From positions 2,356,001 to 2,420,000 of the forward strand of contig NZ_JAVLAS010000001.1 of NCBI RefSeq assembly GCF_032190635.1: a DNA stretch of 64,000 bases, given 5' to 3'. Both the position numbers and the translations under genes were made by a program. The notes beneath the pieces were generated by a model. The model saw only the letters and a list, made by a program, of their open reading frames with translations, was not told where the DNA came from and did not search any database. Source of the DNA: Levilactobacillus zymae. Its GTDB lineage: Bacteria > Bacillota > Bacilli > Lactobacillales > Lactobacillaceae. Positions 35,902 through 44,647 of the stretch are shown piece after piece. Within the stretch, counting starts at the first letter, position 1, and every line of letters starts with the position of its first letter.

Positions 35902-36132
35902 ATGCTCACGATTTATGTCGATCCTAAGCAACAGGATCAAGTCGTTCAGTTGTCCGACCAAGACCGTGGTTACTTGACCGTTTCTCGGCAAGCCCACACG
36001 GCACGCTATACCTTCTTCTTTGTTGGTCACCAACACCCGAGCTTTTGGCGCGACGGGAAGTTAACCGATGGCGCCGAAGAGACGGTGCGCACCATCGATG
36101 GGGTCCAACACTACCGTATCGCCTTTCGTTGA
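35902..36132 (+). CDS. Hypothetical 76-residue protein
   Basis: Start at ATG 35902, with GGAGG 9 bases upstream; a GTG at 35887 overlaps that ribosome site. The product is soluble and beta-strand-like (MLTIYVDPKQQDQVVQLSD, GYLTVSRQAHTARYTFFFV, TIDGVQHYRIAFR), with no recognised motif. It follows a leader with a terminator hairpin and is closed by a strong bidirectional terminator. Function unknown. Confidence 0.6.
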   Translation: MLTIYVDPKQQDQVVQLSDQDRGYLTVSRQAHTARYTFFFVGHQHPSFWRDGKLTDGAEETVRTIDGVQHYRIAFR

Positions 36133-36193
36133 TGAGTTGATCTGTCAGGATATGGCCACATCGCCTGAGATATCAGGCCATCAGCGACCAATT

Positions 36194-36235
36194 AAAAATG
36201 GTGTCACTAGTCAGTAGACCGGTGACACCATTTTT
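36194..36235. terminator. Bidirectional terminator
   Basis: ATGGTGTCAC/GTGACACCAT stem with AAAAA before and TTTTT after; it serves the converging genes at 36132 and 36263. Confidence 0.9.
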
Positions 36236-36262
36236 AACTTACCTAGAATTCAATTTAACCGC

Positions 36263-37366
36263 CTAAGCTTGGACGTCGCTCAGCCGAATGATGGGTTTTA
36301 CCACCTCGCCGGACGCGGAATCCGCGAAGGCTTGTTGAATATCCTTAAAGTCATAGAACTTGACCAGCTTATCGAACGGGAACAGTCCCTTGCGGTAGTA
36401 GTCGACCATCTTCGGAATGAAGAGTTGTGGGATGGCATCCCCCTCGATCACGCCCGCCAACTGCTTCGATTCGGCCATAATGTCGGCCATGGCGTTCAAC
36501 TCGAGCGGCCCCCCGATACCCAACAGGACACACTTCCCCGATGGCCGGAGTGCGTGAATCGCATCCAGGATCACCGGTGAGGCCCCCGTCGTGTCGATCG
36601 TGTAGTCGACACCGCCAGGGACCAGTTCCTTGATCCGGGCCACGGCGTCTTCCTTTTGATTGTTAATCACCGCCGTGGCGCCCAGTTCCTTGGCCAGCAC
36701 CAGCCGGTTATCGTGCCGGTTGACCGCGATGATGTGTTCGACGCCGGCGATCTTGGCAGCCATGATGGCGGCTAACCCGACGGCCCCCGCACCGAAGACC
36801 ACTAGTGATTGACCGAATTCCGGCTTGATAAAGTTTAGCACCGTGCCGGCCCCGGTTTGGAACCCACACCCCAGCGGGCCCAGGAGCGCCAAGTCGACGT
36901 CTTCAGGAACCTTGGTCACGCCGTGTTCGTCGACGACCGAGTAGGTGGCAAACGATGATTGGCCAAAGAAGGTCGAGATGGCCTGGCCATCAGTGGTGTG
37001 AATCCGGTTCGTCCCGTCGAACGCCTTACCCCCAAAGTTCAACTGGTTCAGGTTCACGCAGTTACCGGGATGGCCGCTACGACAGTTCGAGCAAACCCCG
37101 TCGTACGAGAACGACAAGACCACGTGGTCACCGGGTTGGACCGTGGTGACGGCCGAACCGACCCGTTCCACAATCCCGGAGCCTTCGTGGCCCAACGCGA
37201 CCGGATACGGCGACAAGCCGGCCTGTTGGCCCTCGGCATCCGTATGGCAGATCCCACTCGCCACAATCTTCACTAAGACTTCGTTGGCTTTCGGATCGTC
37301 TAATTCAGCATCAATAATTTGGAGTGGCGCGCCTTGTTCGGTGGCTACCGCAGTTTTAATCTTCAC
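36263..37366 (-). CDS. Zinc-dependent alcohol dehydrogenase (aryl-alcohol type)
   Basis: Start at GTG 37366, with GGAGG 7 bases upstream; 367 residues, normal for the family. Catalytic zinc region GICHTD and GHEGSGIVE, structural zinc loop CSNCRSGHPGNC, Rossmann motif VFGAGAVGLAAIMAA. In the structural loop the first of the usual four Cys is replaced by Asp or Gly (YDGVCSNC), so that site may be weakened. The wording is that of aryl-alcohol/benzyl alcohol dehydrogenases (XylB-like) and NAD-dependent medium-chain ADHs. Cytoplasmic; likely reduces aldehydes to alcohols. Monocistronic. Confidence 0.87.
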   Translation of the reverse strand: MKIKTAVATEQGAPLQIIDAELDDPKANEVLVKIVASGICHTDAEGQQAGLSPYPVALGHEGSGIVERVGSAVTTVQPGDHVVLSFSYDGVCSNCRSGHPGNCVNLNQLNFGGKAFDGTNRIHTTDGQAISTFFGQSSFATYSVVDEHGVTKVPEDVDLALLGPLGCGFQTGAGTVLNFIKPEFGQSLVVFGAGAVGLAAIMAAKIAGVEHIIAVNRHDNRLVLAKELGATAVINNQKEDAVARIKELVPGGVDYTIDTTGASPVILDAIHALRPSGKCVLLGIGGPLELNAMADIMAESKQLAGVIEGDAIPQLFIPKMVDYYRKGLFPFDKLVKFYDFKDIQQAFADSASGEVVKPIIRLSDVQA

Positions 37367-37473
37367 TTGATGACCTCCAATATCATTTTTTGTGAAATAA
37401 CGAACTATATTATAGCACGTTCCGGCCGGGGTGCCGCTATTTTTTTCGCCCGCCGCCGCAGGGCCTAACCAGC

Positions 37474-37513
37474 AAATGAGCGTTACCCCGATGCTACGGG
37501 ATAACGCTCGTTT
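37474..37513. terminator. Hairpin downstream of the aminotransferase
   Basis: AAATGAGCGTTACCCCG and CGGGATAACGCTCGTTT pair with small mismatches. Weak U tracts on both sides make direction uncertain. Confidence 0.6.
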
Positions 37514-37589
37514 GAAATTGCTAATTCGGTTATCACGCCGGGCCGGCCGCGAAACCCTCACAACCAGCGCGGTTAATCTTTTCCTATTA

Positions 37590-38801
37590 TTAGACCACCG
37601 GATGGGTCGCGTGGATGGCCGCCTTGAGTTCGTCCCCCAATCGCCGCATCCCCGCGTCGATCGCTTGGGGTGCCAAGCCGCTGTAGCTCAGGCGCAACGC
37701 GTTATGCACGTCACGGTTAGGGTAGAAGTTGGTTGCCGGCACGTAGGTGATGTGAGCCTGGGGCTGAATCGTGTGCGTCAGCAGTTCCCCCGCATCCAGG
37801 TCCGCCGGTAACGTGACCCAGTCGAAGAAGCCCCCGGCCGGCCGCGTATATTGGACCTCCTCCGGGAAGTAGGCGGCTAGCGCGTGCACCATGGCGTCGC
37901 GCTGGCGCCGGTAATGCTGCGTGAGGTTTTGGATGTGTTCATCTAGGTCGTTAGCCGTTAAGTACGCCGCAATCGCCGCGTGCACCACGTTATTGGCCTC
38001 CAGGTCCGAGGCCAGCCGCACCTTCAAGATGGCGGCCAACAAGTCCCCGTCGGCCACCAGCCACCCGGTCCGCAAGCCCGGCATCAGGATTTTCGAGAAA
38101 CTCGACAGAAAGATCACCCGGCCCTGGGTATCGAAGCTCTTGATGGCCGGTAGGGGCGCGTGTTCGTACCCCAGGTCGCGGTACGGTGTGTCTTCCAGAA
38201 TCACGAAGTCGTATTGGTTCGCCAGCGCGACCAGCTGTTGACGCTTGGTCGTGCTCATGGTAATCCCCGTCGGATTGTGGTAGTCCGGCACCGTGTAGAG
38301 TAGCTTAATCTTGGGGTGCCGGCGCAACGTGTCCTCCAGGGCGTTCAGATCAATCCCGTCCGTGGTCAACGGCACCGCGTGATACCGGGGTTGGTACAGA
38401 TCGAAGGCCGCCAGGGCCCCGATATAGGCCGGTGTCTCCACCGCCAGTTCGTCCCCGGGATTCAAGAGGGCCTTGGCCACCAGGTCGATCCCCTGTTGGC
38501 CGCCAACCGTTAAGACCACGTTGTCGGCCGTGGTGGTCACTTGTCCCCACTTATGAATCCGGTCGGCCAGTTGTTGGCGCAGGGTCGCGTTCCCCTGCGC
38601 GGTCTGGTACTGAAACAGGCCCGCCCCGGCCTGGTCGATGGCCGTGTTGAAGGCTGCTTGCATCGCGGCGACCGGGAACAGTTGTTGATTCGGACTGCCC
38701 GGGGCAAACGAGATGGCCTGGTCGCTGGTATCGTGGGGGAATAACCCCGCCAGGGCCGAAGACACATCGGGATTAGCGCGTGTCGCCAGTAAATTTTTCA
38801 T
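37590..38801 (-). CDS. PLP-dependent aminotransferase, class I/II (AraT/2-aminoadipate type)
   Basis: 403 residues, MKNLLATRANPD at the start. Cofactor region: LTVGGQQGIDLVAKALLNPGDE, PDYHNPTGITMS, ILEDTPYRDLGYE and the Schiff-base lysine in FLSSFSKILMPGLRTGW. The N-terminal ISFAPGSPNQQLFP and the overall wording resemble MocR-type catalytic domains and aromatic or 2-aminoadipate transaminases without the DNA-binding domain. Substrate likely an aromatic or branched amino acid (inference). Divergent from the LysR-type gene at 38969, which is a likely regulator. Confidence 0.85.
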   Translation of the reverse strand: MKNLLATRANPDVSSALAGLFPHDTSDQAISFAPGSPNQQLFPVAAMQAAFNTAIDQAGAGLFQYQTAQGNATLRQQLADRIHKWGQVTTTADNVVLTVGGQQGIDLVAKALLNPGDELAVETPAYIGALAAFDLYQPRYHAVPLTTDGIDLNALEDTLRRHPKIKLLYTVPDYHNPTGITMSTTKRQQLVALANQYDFVILEDTPYRDLGYEHAPLPAIKSFDTQGRVIFLSSFSKILMPGLRTGWLVADGDLLAAILKVRLASDLEANNVVHAAIAAYLTANDLDEHIQNLTQHYRRQRDAMVHALAAYFPEEVQYTRPAGGFFDWVTLPADLDAGELLTHTIQPQAHITYVPATNFYPNRDVHNALRLSYSGLAPQAIDAGMRRLGDELKAAIHATHPVV

Positions 38802-38968
38802 GATTTAGCTCTCCTTTCGGGCCGGCGAATCCGGTTCAACCGGTCAAACCTCAGAAGTTGACTATCACCCAACTAACTAATATGATAGAATACCTTTGAA
38901 AAAAAGTACAATTCATGTATGCTAAGTTTACGTGAAAGTAATTCATTTTAACCAAGGAGGTGGCCGGC

Positions 38969-39877
38969 TTGCTGCCATTCGCCTACCGCGTTTTTCAAGC
39001 CATCATTCAAGAACACACCTTTTACCGGGCGGCGCAGATCCTAAACGTCACGCCGTCCGCCATCAGCCACTCGGTCAACCAGCTGGAAAAGGAACTGGGC
39101 TTTAGCCTGTTCATCCGGACCCGCTCGGGCGTCGAGCTGACTCCCGACGGCAAGTCCGTTCAACCGCTGATCCAGGCCATCATCAACGCCGAGGAACGGC
39201 TAGAACAGGCCGCGGCCAACATCAAGGGGCTAAACGCCGGGTCCGTGCGTCTGGGCGCCTTCTCGTCCGTGTGCATCAACTGGCTGCCACCCATCATCCA
39301 GAACTTCAAGCAGGACTACCCGGACATCGCCATCAACGTCGAGCAGGCCGACTTCACCGAGATCGCCGCGGCCGTCAAGACCGGGCGGCTCGACCTGGGG
39401 TTCTCCGCGCTGCCGGTCAACGAGAAGCTGACGATCCTGCCGCTGATCAAAGACGAGATCTATTGCATCACCCCGGCCGACTTCATCCCCGCCAACCGAA
39501 CCACGGTGACGGCGGCCGACCTGGTCAAGCAGAACTTCATCCTGCAACGGGGCGACTACGATAAGGACACCAAGGCGGCACTCGACCACTACCGCATCCA
39601 GCCTAACGCTCTGCGCTTCTCCATCGACGACCAGTCGATCCTGGCCATGGTCGAGGCCGGCATGGACATGGGCATCCTACCGGAGTTAGCGCTCCAACGC
39701 ATCAGCGGTGACGTCAACGTTTACCCGTTCGACACGCGCTTCTACCGGACCATCTGCCTGGTGGTCAACAGCGCCCAGGCTAAGGCCCCGTCGACCGCCA
39801 AGATGATCGACGCCATCACCACCTACGTCACCACCAAGTACCCCGAGAAAGTCCTGCGACACCCGGGCGCCGTGTAA
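38969..39877 (+). CDS. LysR family transcriptional regulator
   Basis: Start at TTG 38969, with AAGGAGG 8 bases upstream; 302 residues. N-terminal HTH FYRAAQILNVTPSAISHSVNQLEKELGFSLFIR (in parts) is that of LysR; the C-terminal two-lobed ligand domain follows (VRLGAFSSVCINWLP, DLGFSALP, MVEAGMDMGILPELAL). It lies divergently next to the aminotransferase gene, a standard arrangement for a regulator and its target. GC-rich codon use is noticeably stronger than in the genes around it. Confidence 0.9.
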   Translation: MLPFAYRVFQAIIQEHTFYRAAQILNVTPSAISHSVNQLEKELGFSLFIRTRSGVELTPDGKSVQPLIQAIINAEERLEQAAANIKGLNAGSVRLGAFSSVCINWLPPIIQNFKQDYPDIAINVEQADFTEIAAAVKTGRLDLGFSALPVNEKLTILPLIKDEIYCITPADFIPANRTTVTAADLVKQNFILQRGDYDKDTKAALDHYRIQPNALRFSIDDQSILAMVEAGMDMGILPELALQRISGDVNVYPFDTRFYRTICLVVNSAQAKAPSTAKMIDAITTYVTTKYPEKVLRHPGAV

Positions 39878-39897
39878 CGCTCACGGCTTAGAACGTC

Positions 39898-39940
39898 AAA
39901 GTGACCATGATTCCCAATCCAGGAATCATGGTCACTTTTG
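39898..39940. terminator. Bidirectional terminator
   Basis: AAAGTGACCATGATTCC/GGAATCATGGTCACTTT, a perfect 17-bp stem, between the converging lysR and GH20 genes. Confidence 0.92.
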
Positions 39941-39949
39941 TGTTTTCCC

Positions 39950-41074
39950 TTACTCGTTGCCGTGCTGAAAGTACGTGGTCAAAAATGGCCGGGTCTGCCG
40001 CAAGATCTCGGCCTGGCTGTAAGTCCGGTGGCCGTCCCCCCAGATGGAAAGCGCCGACCCGATATTGAGCCGACTCAGCGCCGGCGTACTGTGGTCCCAA
40101 TTATCCCAGATGGCGTTGGTCCAATGCGCGTCCAGGTCCTTTTGCCAGAAGTCCACGTTGGCCGGTAAAAACATCTTGGGATTGGTAATCAGGTACAGGT
40201 ACGAATAGTTCGCGTTGATGGTCTGAAAACCCGCCGCGTTCAGGTCCAGCAAGCTCGCTCGGCGGGCCCGGCGGCGGGGCACGTCCTGCGGATCATCGGG
40301 CTGGCCGTCGTAGCTCCAGTACAGGACCAGCACGTTATTGTCCAAGCGCGGTAGGTCCGCCCTTAAGATGCCGTCATTCCAGAGCGTTGCGCGCAGGTGG
40401 CGGCGATTTAAATCACGGTTGAGCCCGTTGGTGTACCGCAACATGGTCGGCGACGTGGTGGCCTGGGCCGCGCGATACTCGTCGCCCCCCAGCCCCACGT
40501 GCTGGTTGCGGTACAGCAGGCCGGTGTACTCGTGCAAGAGCCGCTTGACCAGATTCAGGGTCTGCGGGTGGGCCATATCCAATTCCCCGTCCACGGCGAT
40601 CCGGCGGACCAGCTGCCGGTTAGACCGGCTCGACTGGCGCAACAGCTTGATCAACGCCCGGCTATGACCCGGCGTATCGATCTCGGGGATCACCTCGACG
40701 CCACGCTGGTGACCGTACACCACCAGGGTGCGCAGTTGTCGTTTGCTTAAAAACGCCAGCTTGGTCCGGCGGTTATAGTAGGTCTGCCCCCGCTTGATGG
40801 CCCGCTGCGTGGTCTGGCCCAGTAGCCGACTTTCCACCCCGTACCGCGAATCATCCGTGAGGTGCAGCTGCAGGAAGCTGCCACCCCCCGCGTGAATCTG
40901 GTCAATGAACTGCTTGATGGACGCCACCGAGTAATACTGCCGGGCAACGTCTAAGATCAGGCCCTTACTGGGGACCCGTTCGGGCGCTCGCACCGTCGAA
41001 TGACCCGTTAACGGCACCCAGCTCAGTCCGACCACTACGACCACGGCCACAATCCACTTGCCAACTTTGCGCAT
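39950..41074 (-). CDS. Membrane-anchored GH20-family glycosidase
   Basis: Start at ATG 41074, with GGGAGG 11 bases upstream; 374 residues. An N-terminal span (WIVAVVVVVGLSWVPL) serves as signal anchor. The catalytic barrel shows GLILDVARQYYSVASIKQFID, FLQLHLTDDSRYGVES, EVIPEIDTPGHSRAL and the catalytic pair in HVGLGGDEY, which is the GH20 beta-N-acetylhexosaminidase (dispersin-like) pattern. These enzymes hydrolyse terminal GlcNAc residues by substrate-assisted catalysis. A role in wall or exopolysaccharide turnover outside the membrane is inference. Confidence 0.85.
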   Translation of the reverse strand: MRKVGKWIVAVVVVVGLSWVPLTGHSTVRAPERVPSKGLILDVARQYYSVASIKQFIDQIHAGGGSFLQLHLTDDSRYGVESRLLGQTTQRAIKRGQTYYNRRTKLAFLSKRQLRTLVVYGHQRGVEVIPEIDTPGHSRALIKLLRQSSRSNRQLVRRIAVDGELDMAHPQTLNLVKRLLHEYTGLLYRNQHVGLGGDEYRAAQATTSPTMLRYTNGLNRDLNRRHLRATLWNDGILRADLPRLDNNVLVLYWSYDGQPDDPQDVPRRRARRASLLDLNAAGFQTINANYSYLYLITNPKMFLPANVDFWQKDLDAHWTNAIWDNWDHSTPALSRLNIGSALSIWGDGHRTYSQAEILRQTRPFLTTYFQHGNE

Positions 41075-41147
41075 CTTGTCTAACGCCTCCCGAATTTCGA
41101 ATTTCTTCCAGCATACTGGATTTATCACCCTAACTCGGCCGCAACGC

Positions 41148-41180
41148 AAAAAACGCAGGCCCCCAGCTGGGAACCTGCGT
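41148..41180 (-). terminator. Terminator of the sigma factor/DUF1659/DUF2922 cluster
   Basis: ACGCAGG/CCTGCGT stem with an inner CCAGCTGG helix; read leftward six U follow. Confidence 0.85.
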
Positions 41181-41206
41181 CCTTTACGTTGCACGGAAAG
41201 AATAAG

Positions 41207-41431
41207 TTAGGCTTGGGCGGCGGGCAGCGGCGTCTTCGTGGTCTCAACCACGGTCGCGCTCACCGGCGTGGCGTAGAGTTCCACGTCCTGCTTCGCAAAC
41301 AGCTTAGTTGCGGCCATCTTGCCCATCAATTCGAGGGCTTCGTCGGCCGTCAGATCGGCGTTAACGTACTTCAAACGTAAGTTCTTAATCCGATGATCGG
41401 TCCCCTTGAACGTTAACTCTAAAGCTTTCAT
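41207..41431 (-). CDS. DUF2922 small protein
   Basis: 74 residues (MKALELTFKGTDHRIKNLRL at the start), with the DUF2922 pattern of an alternating beta segment followed by a helix (LTADEALELMGKMAATKLF). Small Firmicutes-specific protein of unknown role, almost always paired with DUF1659 and a sigma factor gene, as here. It is 25 bases after the DUF1659 gene, so the two share a transcript. Cytoplasmic by sequence. Confidence 0.8.
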   Translation of the reverse strand: MKALELTFKGTDHRIKNLRLKYVNADLTADEALELMGKMAATKLFAKQDVELYATPVSATVVETTKTPLPAAQA

Positions 41432-41456
41432 AAGTTAATTTCCCCCTCTTAGATCC

Positions 41457-41654
41457 TTAGGCGACGGTGTTTTGCGTCGTAACGTTGGCGCGGATGAACG
41501 GCAGACCCGTCAAACCGGCTAAATAGCCCCCAAACGCTTCGATCTGTTCCGGCTCCGGTGCACTCACCCCGTTGTTCAGAACAATCCGGGCGGGGTGCGT
41601 CGCGTCGGTCCCCAGTAGAAAAGTGATGGATGTTTTTAACCAAGTCTTAGTCAT
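41457..41654 (-). CDS. DUF1659-like small protein
   Basis: Start at ATG 41654 (GAGAGGGG about 8 bases upstream); 65 residues. Sequence MTKTWLKTSITFLLGTDATH (start) then EQIEAFGGYLAGLTGLP; this short strand-helix layout and the DUF2922 neighbour fit DUF1659. Companion of the DUF2922 product; probably coexpressed and possibly interacting (inference). Confidence 0.7.
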   Translation of the reverse strand: MTKTWLKTSITFLLGTDATHPARIVLNNGVSAPEPEQIEAFGGYLAGLTGLPFIRANVTTQNTVA

Positions 41655-41745
41655 TGTTGTGACCCCTCTCAAAGTTATGGTGTGTAAGTCGGCTGGCCAA
41701 CCCTTACACTCTTACTAACGAAATTGCGGGTGGGGTTGTCACCCC

Positions 41746-42297
41746 CTAATTCCAATCCGGCCAAAAATTTTGACGCCGCAGCCGGTTTACCAGCGTCTTG
41801 CGCCACCGTAACACGGTCTGCCGGCTGACCTGACAGCGCCGCGCAATCTCCGCGGCCGTCAGGTGATTGACCAACGTGCCGTTCAGATAGGTCCACTCGC
41901 CCAGCGTCCCCTCCTCGCGAATCAACCGTAACAGGCGCGCCTGATACAAGCGCACCTCCAGGTCTCGTTGGAGGTCGCCGGTGTTGGGTAATTCCGCTAG
42001 CAACGCGGCGTGATCCCCGTCCGCGCGGTACTGATTCTGCCGCCGTTCCTTCCGCAACCGATCCAGGATGGTCCAGTAGATTTTCTGCTGCGCGTAGGCC
42101 AAGAATTGATGGGGCTTTTCCAGCGGATCATCGGGGAAGCGCTGGTACACCTTGAGAAATAAGAGGCGACTTTCCTGCAGGTAATCATCATAGTCCGCGT
42201 GGAGCGGTGAAAGGTGTAACTTCTTCAGCGCGGCGTGGAGAATGACCTCGTGGTCACCCGTAAACAAGAATTTGAAAGCATCCTGTGCGTCTCTCAA
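41746..42297 (-). CDS. Alternative sigma factor (ComX/SigH-like)
   Basis: Start at TTG 42297, preceded by TGAGGA 8 bases away; ~183 residues. A region-2-like part (DDYLQESRLLFLKVYQRFPDDPLEKPHQFLAYAQQKIYWTILDRLRKERR in pieces) is followed by a C-terminal HTH (LTAAEIARRCQVSRQTVLRWRKTLVNRL). This is the arrangement of short group-3/4 type sigma factors, in lactobacilli often called SigH/ComX-like and linked to competence genes in other Gram-positives. Weak conservation and a rare TTG start suggest low expression. Upstream of DUF1659 and DUF2922 on the same strand (gap ~90 bases). Confidence 0.7.
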   Translation of the reverse strand: MRDAQDAFKFLFTGDHEVILHAALKKLHLSPLHADYDDYLQESRLLFLKVYQRFPDDPLEKPHQFLAYAQQKIYWTILDRLRKERRQNQYRADGDHAALLAELPNTGDLQRDLEVRLYQARLLRLIREEGTLGEWTYLNGTLVNHLTAAEIARRCQVSRQTVLRWRKTLVNRLRRQNFWPDWN

Positions 42298-42603
42298 TAT
42301 AAATTCCTCATTTCCAACTAGATTTTGTCCCCTCAAGGGAACAGCTTCTAAGTTATCAAACCGGTCTAGACCCGTCTAATGGCCGTTTTCACCCCCGCCA
42401 CTGGCTGATAGCCGCTCTCAATTTACGGGTCTAATCATAAGAACGGTTTCTTCGCCGGGACGGCTGGGTGCCGGAACCAGTCAATCCGACCCGTTTACCG
42501 TTAATTTTAGCGACAGTTGGGTCGACGGAAATTTTATTTTTTTGACTATTCGTGGTATAAATAGATTGTGAGAAGTTTATCATTAAGAAGGAGTGGGGAT
42601 TTC
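42298..42603. other. Divergent intergenic region with a probable promoter
   Basis: About 300 bases between the sigma factor gene and a rightward secreted protein gene. TTGACT at about 42542 with GGTATAAAT downstream suggests a rightward promoter, though the spacing to TATAAA is too short for a standard pair, so the -35 is uncertain. Confidence 0.4.
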
Positions 42604-43659
42604 ATGCAGTCAACAACCTGGTTACCCTGGCTTACCGCCACGGCAGCCGTTCTTTTCGCCATCGGGGGCTCGGGGACCACGGCGGCCGCCAAGACGTATA
42701 CGCAACACGGCAACGCGCTGGCAAATTACAACGTCGCCAAGTATCGGACGGTCAACAACCGGAATCTATCCGTCAAACGCTATAGTTTTACCGGTCAAGG
42801 GTCAACTTTGACCAGCATTCGGGGTAAACGGGTCGGTTTTAAGACCAACCTGTTATTACCCGACCAAACCGGTTGGCAAAACCCACAGAGTCTGGTCATG
42901 ACCAAGACCGGCAGTACCATGTACGTGCTGAGCACGCAGCATAACGACCGCGGCTTCATCGCCAAGTATAACCTGACCGCCCTACGGAAGTTGGGAGCAA
43001 CCTCGGGCGCGTTAGCTCTGGCCTTCAAGGACCAACGCCAACACACCCTAACGGCCCGGGATAAGGCCATCATCAAGAACGTCAAGGTCGGACCCGAATT
43101 CGCCTGTGGTCACGGCCAATCGCTTGCCCGTAACCCTAAGAACGGCCAACTCTGGTTCGTGGGGGCTACGGCCATCCACAGTAACGTCCAACAGGTCAGC
43201 ACCAAAACCTTAAAACCCGTCAAGCGGATCAACTTTACCCTGAAGAGCACGGTCCCGATGGGCGAAAACCTGACCTTCGACAAACACGGCAACGCCTACT
43301 TCTACACCTATTCCAATGGTGGGTGGGCACCCAAGGGTAGCGTCAAAATCTATCAAGGGAAGATTCACAGTAAATCCGTGCGCTTCCACCTCATCATGCA
43401 GGGGTTGCGCCATAACCCCGGGACCAAGAGTCAGTCGTTAGCGTATAATGCCCAGCGCAACCGGCTATACTTCATCAGCGACGGCAGTATCTCCTCGATC
43501 CCCGTTAGCAAGCTGGGCCACCTCAAGGCCAAAGACGTCGAAGCCACGAACCTGAACGGCCACCGAGAGTTCGAAGGCCTTCAGTTCACCAGTAACGGTG
43601 CGGGTTACCTGCTCACTAACCGTCCCGCCCAGGTGATGCGTACCACCAAGAATTTCTAA
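42604..43659 (+). CDS. Secreted protein, probable beta-propeller
   Basis: Start at ATG 42604 (AAGGAGTGG upstream); 351 residues. Signal peptide ends at about TTAAAK. The remainder has repeated blade-like elements (QNPQSLVMTKTGSTMYVLST, GHGQSLARNPKNGQLWFVG, GENLTFDKHGNAYFYTYS, SQSLAYNAQRNRLYFISD, FEGLQFTSNGAGYLLTNR), each of a hydrophobic strand, a turn and an aromatic strand. No enzyme motif is seen. Similar extracellular proteins are common in lactobacilli and function is unknown. Strong terminator follows. Confidence 0.75.
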   Translation: MQSTTWLPWLTATAAVLFAIGGSGTTAAAKTYTQHGNALANYNVAKYRTVNNRNLSVKRYSFTGQGSTLTSIRGKRVGFKTNLLLPDQTGWQNPQSLVMTKTGSTMYVLSTQHNDRGFIAKYNLTALRKLGATSGALALAFKDQRQHTLTARDKAIIKNVKVGPEFACGHGQSLARNPKNGQLWFVGATAIHSNVQQVSTKTLKPVKRINFTLKSTVPMGENLTFDKHGNAYFYTYSNGGWAPKGSVKIYQGKIHSKSVRFHLIMQGLRHNPGTKSQSLAYNAQRNRLYFISDGSISSIPVSKLGHLKAKDVEATNLNGHREFEGLQFTSNGAGYLLTNRPAQVMRTTKNF

Positions 43660-43680
43660 CCTCATATACGGGTACTACAG

Positions 43681-43710
43681 GAAGCTCCGGTTAACCGGAG
43701 CTTCTTTTTT
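43681..43710 (+). terminator. Terminator of the secreted protein gene
   Basis: GAAGCTCCGG/CCGGAGCTTC stem with a 4-base loop, then TTTTTT. Confidence 0.95.
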
Positions 43711-43719
43711 GACGGTACG

Positions 43720-43766
43720 TCAAAAAGGAACCAAGTTTTCGCATCCCCACGAAAACTTGATTCCTT
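43720..43766 (-). terminator. Terminator-like hairpin facing left
   Basis: A 17-bp stem with one mismatch (AAGGAACCAAGTTTTCG and CGAAAACTTGATTCCTT). Read leftward, UUUUU follows. It has no intact leftward gene before it, which suggests a lost gene or a small RNA. Confidence 0.7.
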
Positions 43767-44600
43767 GACTTAGACGCGACGACCACTAAAGGCTTCACTC
43801 GCCGGTAAGGTCTTCCCGGCCACCATCCCGGTGATGGTGACCAATTGCTAATCAGACGACAAAAGTTGACCGTGCAAAAACTAGTCGTTGCACCCGGGGG
43901 TCGCCCCAGATGAGGGGGAATACTACCCTTAAAGCCGCGATGGTCTCGCTCCTAATTATACGAACATACGTTCAAGATAGCAAGGCTTGTTTGCCGCGTT
44001 CTGACCGCGCGCCCCGCCATCGGCGTAAACGGTGATCCGGTTCTCTCCCGCATCACGGTGGGCCAATTCTCGATGCCCACTGCGCCCACTTTACCGCCTG
44101 AAACGTCATTCGTCAATTCAACTTGCGACCGTTAACTATCGGACCCCCGCTAAACGTTGATTGGTCACGCTTTGCCGGTTCTCAGCAAATTCTTACTTTT
44201 CACCGCCGCAACCCCTTTCGACCACGGCCCCCGCTGTCACGGGCTGTCCCGGACCGCCAGCAACCCCCAGCCGGTCTTAATCCCGCCAACCGCGTTCCCC
44301 AAGAACGGTTTAAACCCCGTACGACCAGCCCCATTTTTCGACAAAAATCACGGCCCTTAATTGTTAAAATAATCTGCCAATCAGTCATCTTTAGGTTGGT
44401 TTTCCGACGCACCCATGGTAGAATTAAGGCTGTAAAGTTAAGTCTTAGTCAGCTTAGCTTCTCAAATTTATGACGAATTCAGCTCGCCCACTGCACCTAT
44501 CTCGTGGGGGAGCTGTTTCCGCTTTGATGGCCGTTTTAGCCAACGTTACGTAATCTCAAAACTGTTACGTTTTTCCAATCTTACCCAACTCTAAGGCAAC
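43767..44600. other. Gene-free region, possible remnants of an SOS-regulated gene
   Basis: About 830 bases with no credible gene. A LexA box sits at 43961-43974 next to a TATAAT, and between it and the hairpin at 43720-43766 only a 25-codon remnant frame (43770-43844, QLVTITGMVAGKTLPASEAF at its start) is left. A 12-bp imperfect stem (CAGCTC-CCCAC/GTGGG-GAGCTG) occurs near 44480-44516. Confidence 0.5.
43954..43974 (-). promoter_or_regulatory. LexA (DinR) box adjoining a -10 element
   Basis: CGAACATACGTTCA fits the Gram-positive SOS box CGAACRNRYGTTYC at 13 of 14 positions; read leftward it is followed by TATAAT. The leftward gene it once controlled is no longer recognisable. Confidence 0.7.
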
Positions 44601-44604
44601 TCAA

Positions 44605-44641
44605 AAATCGTTAACGGCCATCCGGTCGTTAACGATTTTTT
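44605..44641. terminator. Bidirectional terminator after the ABC transporter gene
   Basis: ATCGTTAACG/CGTTAACGAT stem with AAAAA before and TTTTTTT after. Confidence 0.9.
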
Positions 44642-44647
44642 TATGGT

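Noticed and set aside
44123..44473. Rightward frame of 116 codons near the LexA box region
   Set aside because: No ribosome site, Pro/Arg-rich composition typical of a chance frame in GC-rich DNA, no known motif.
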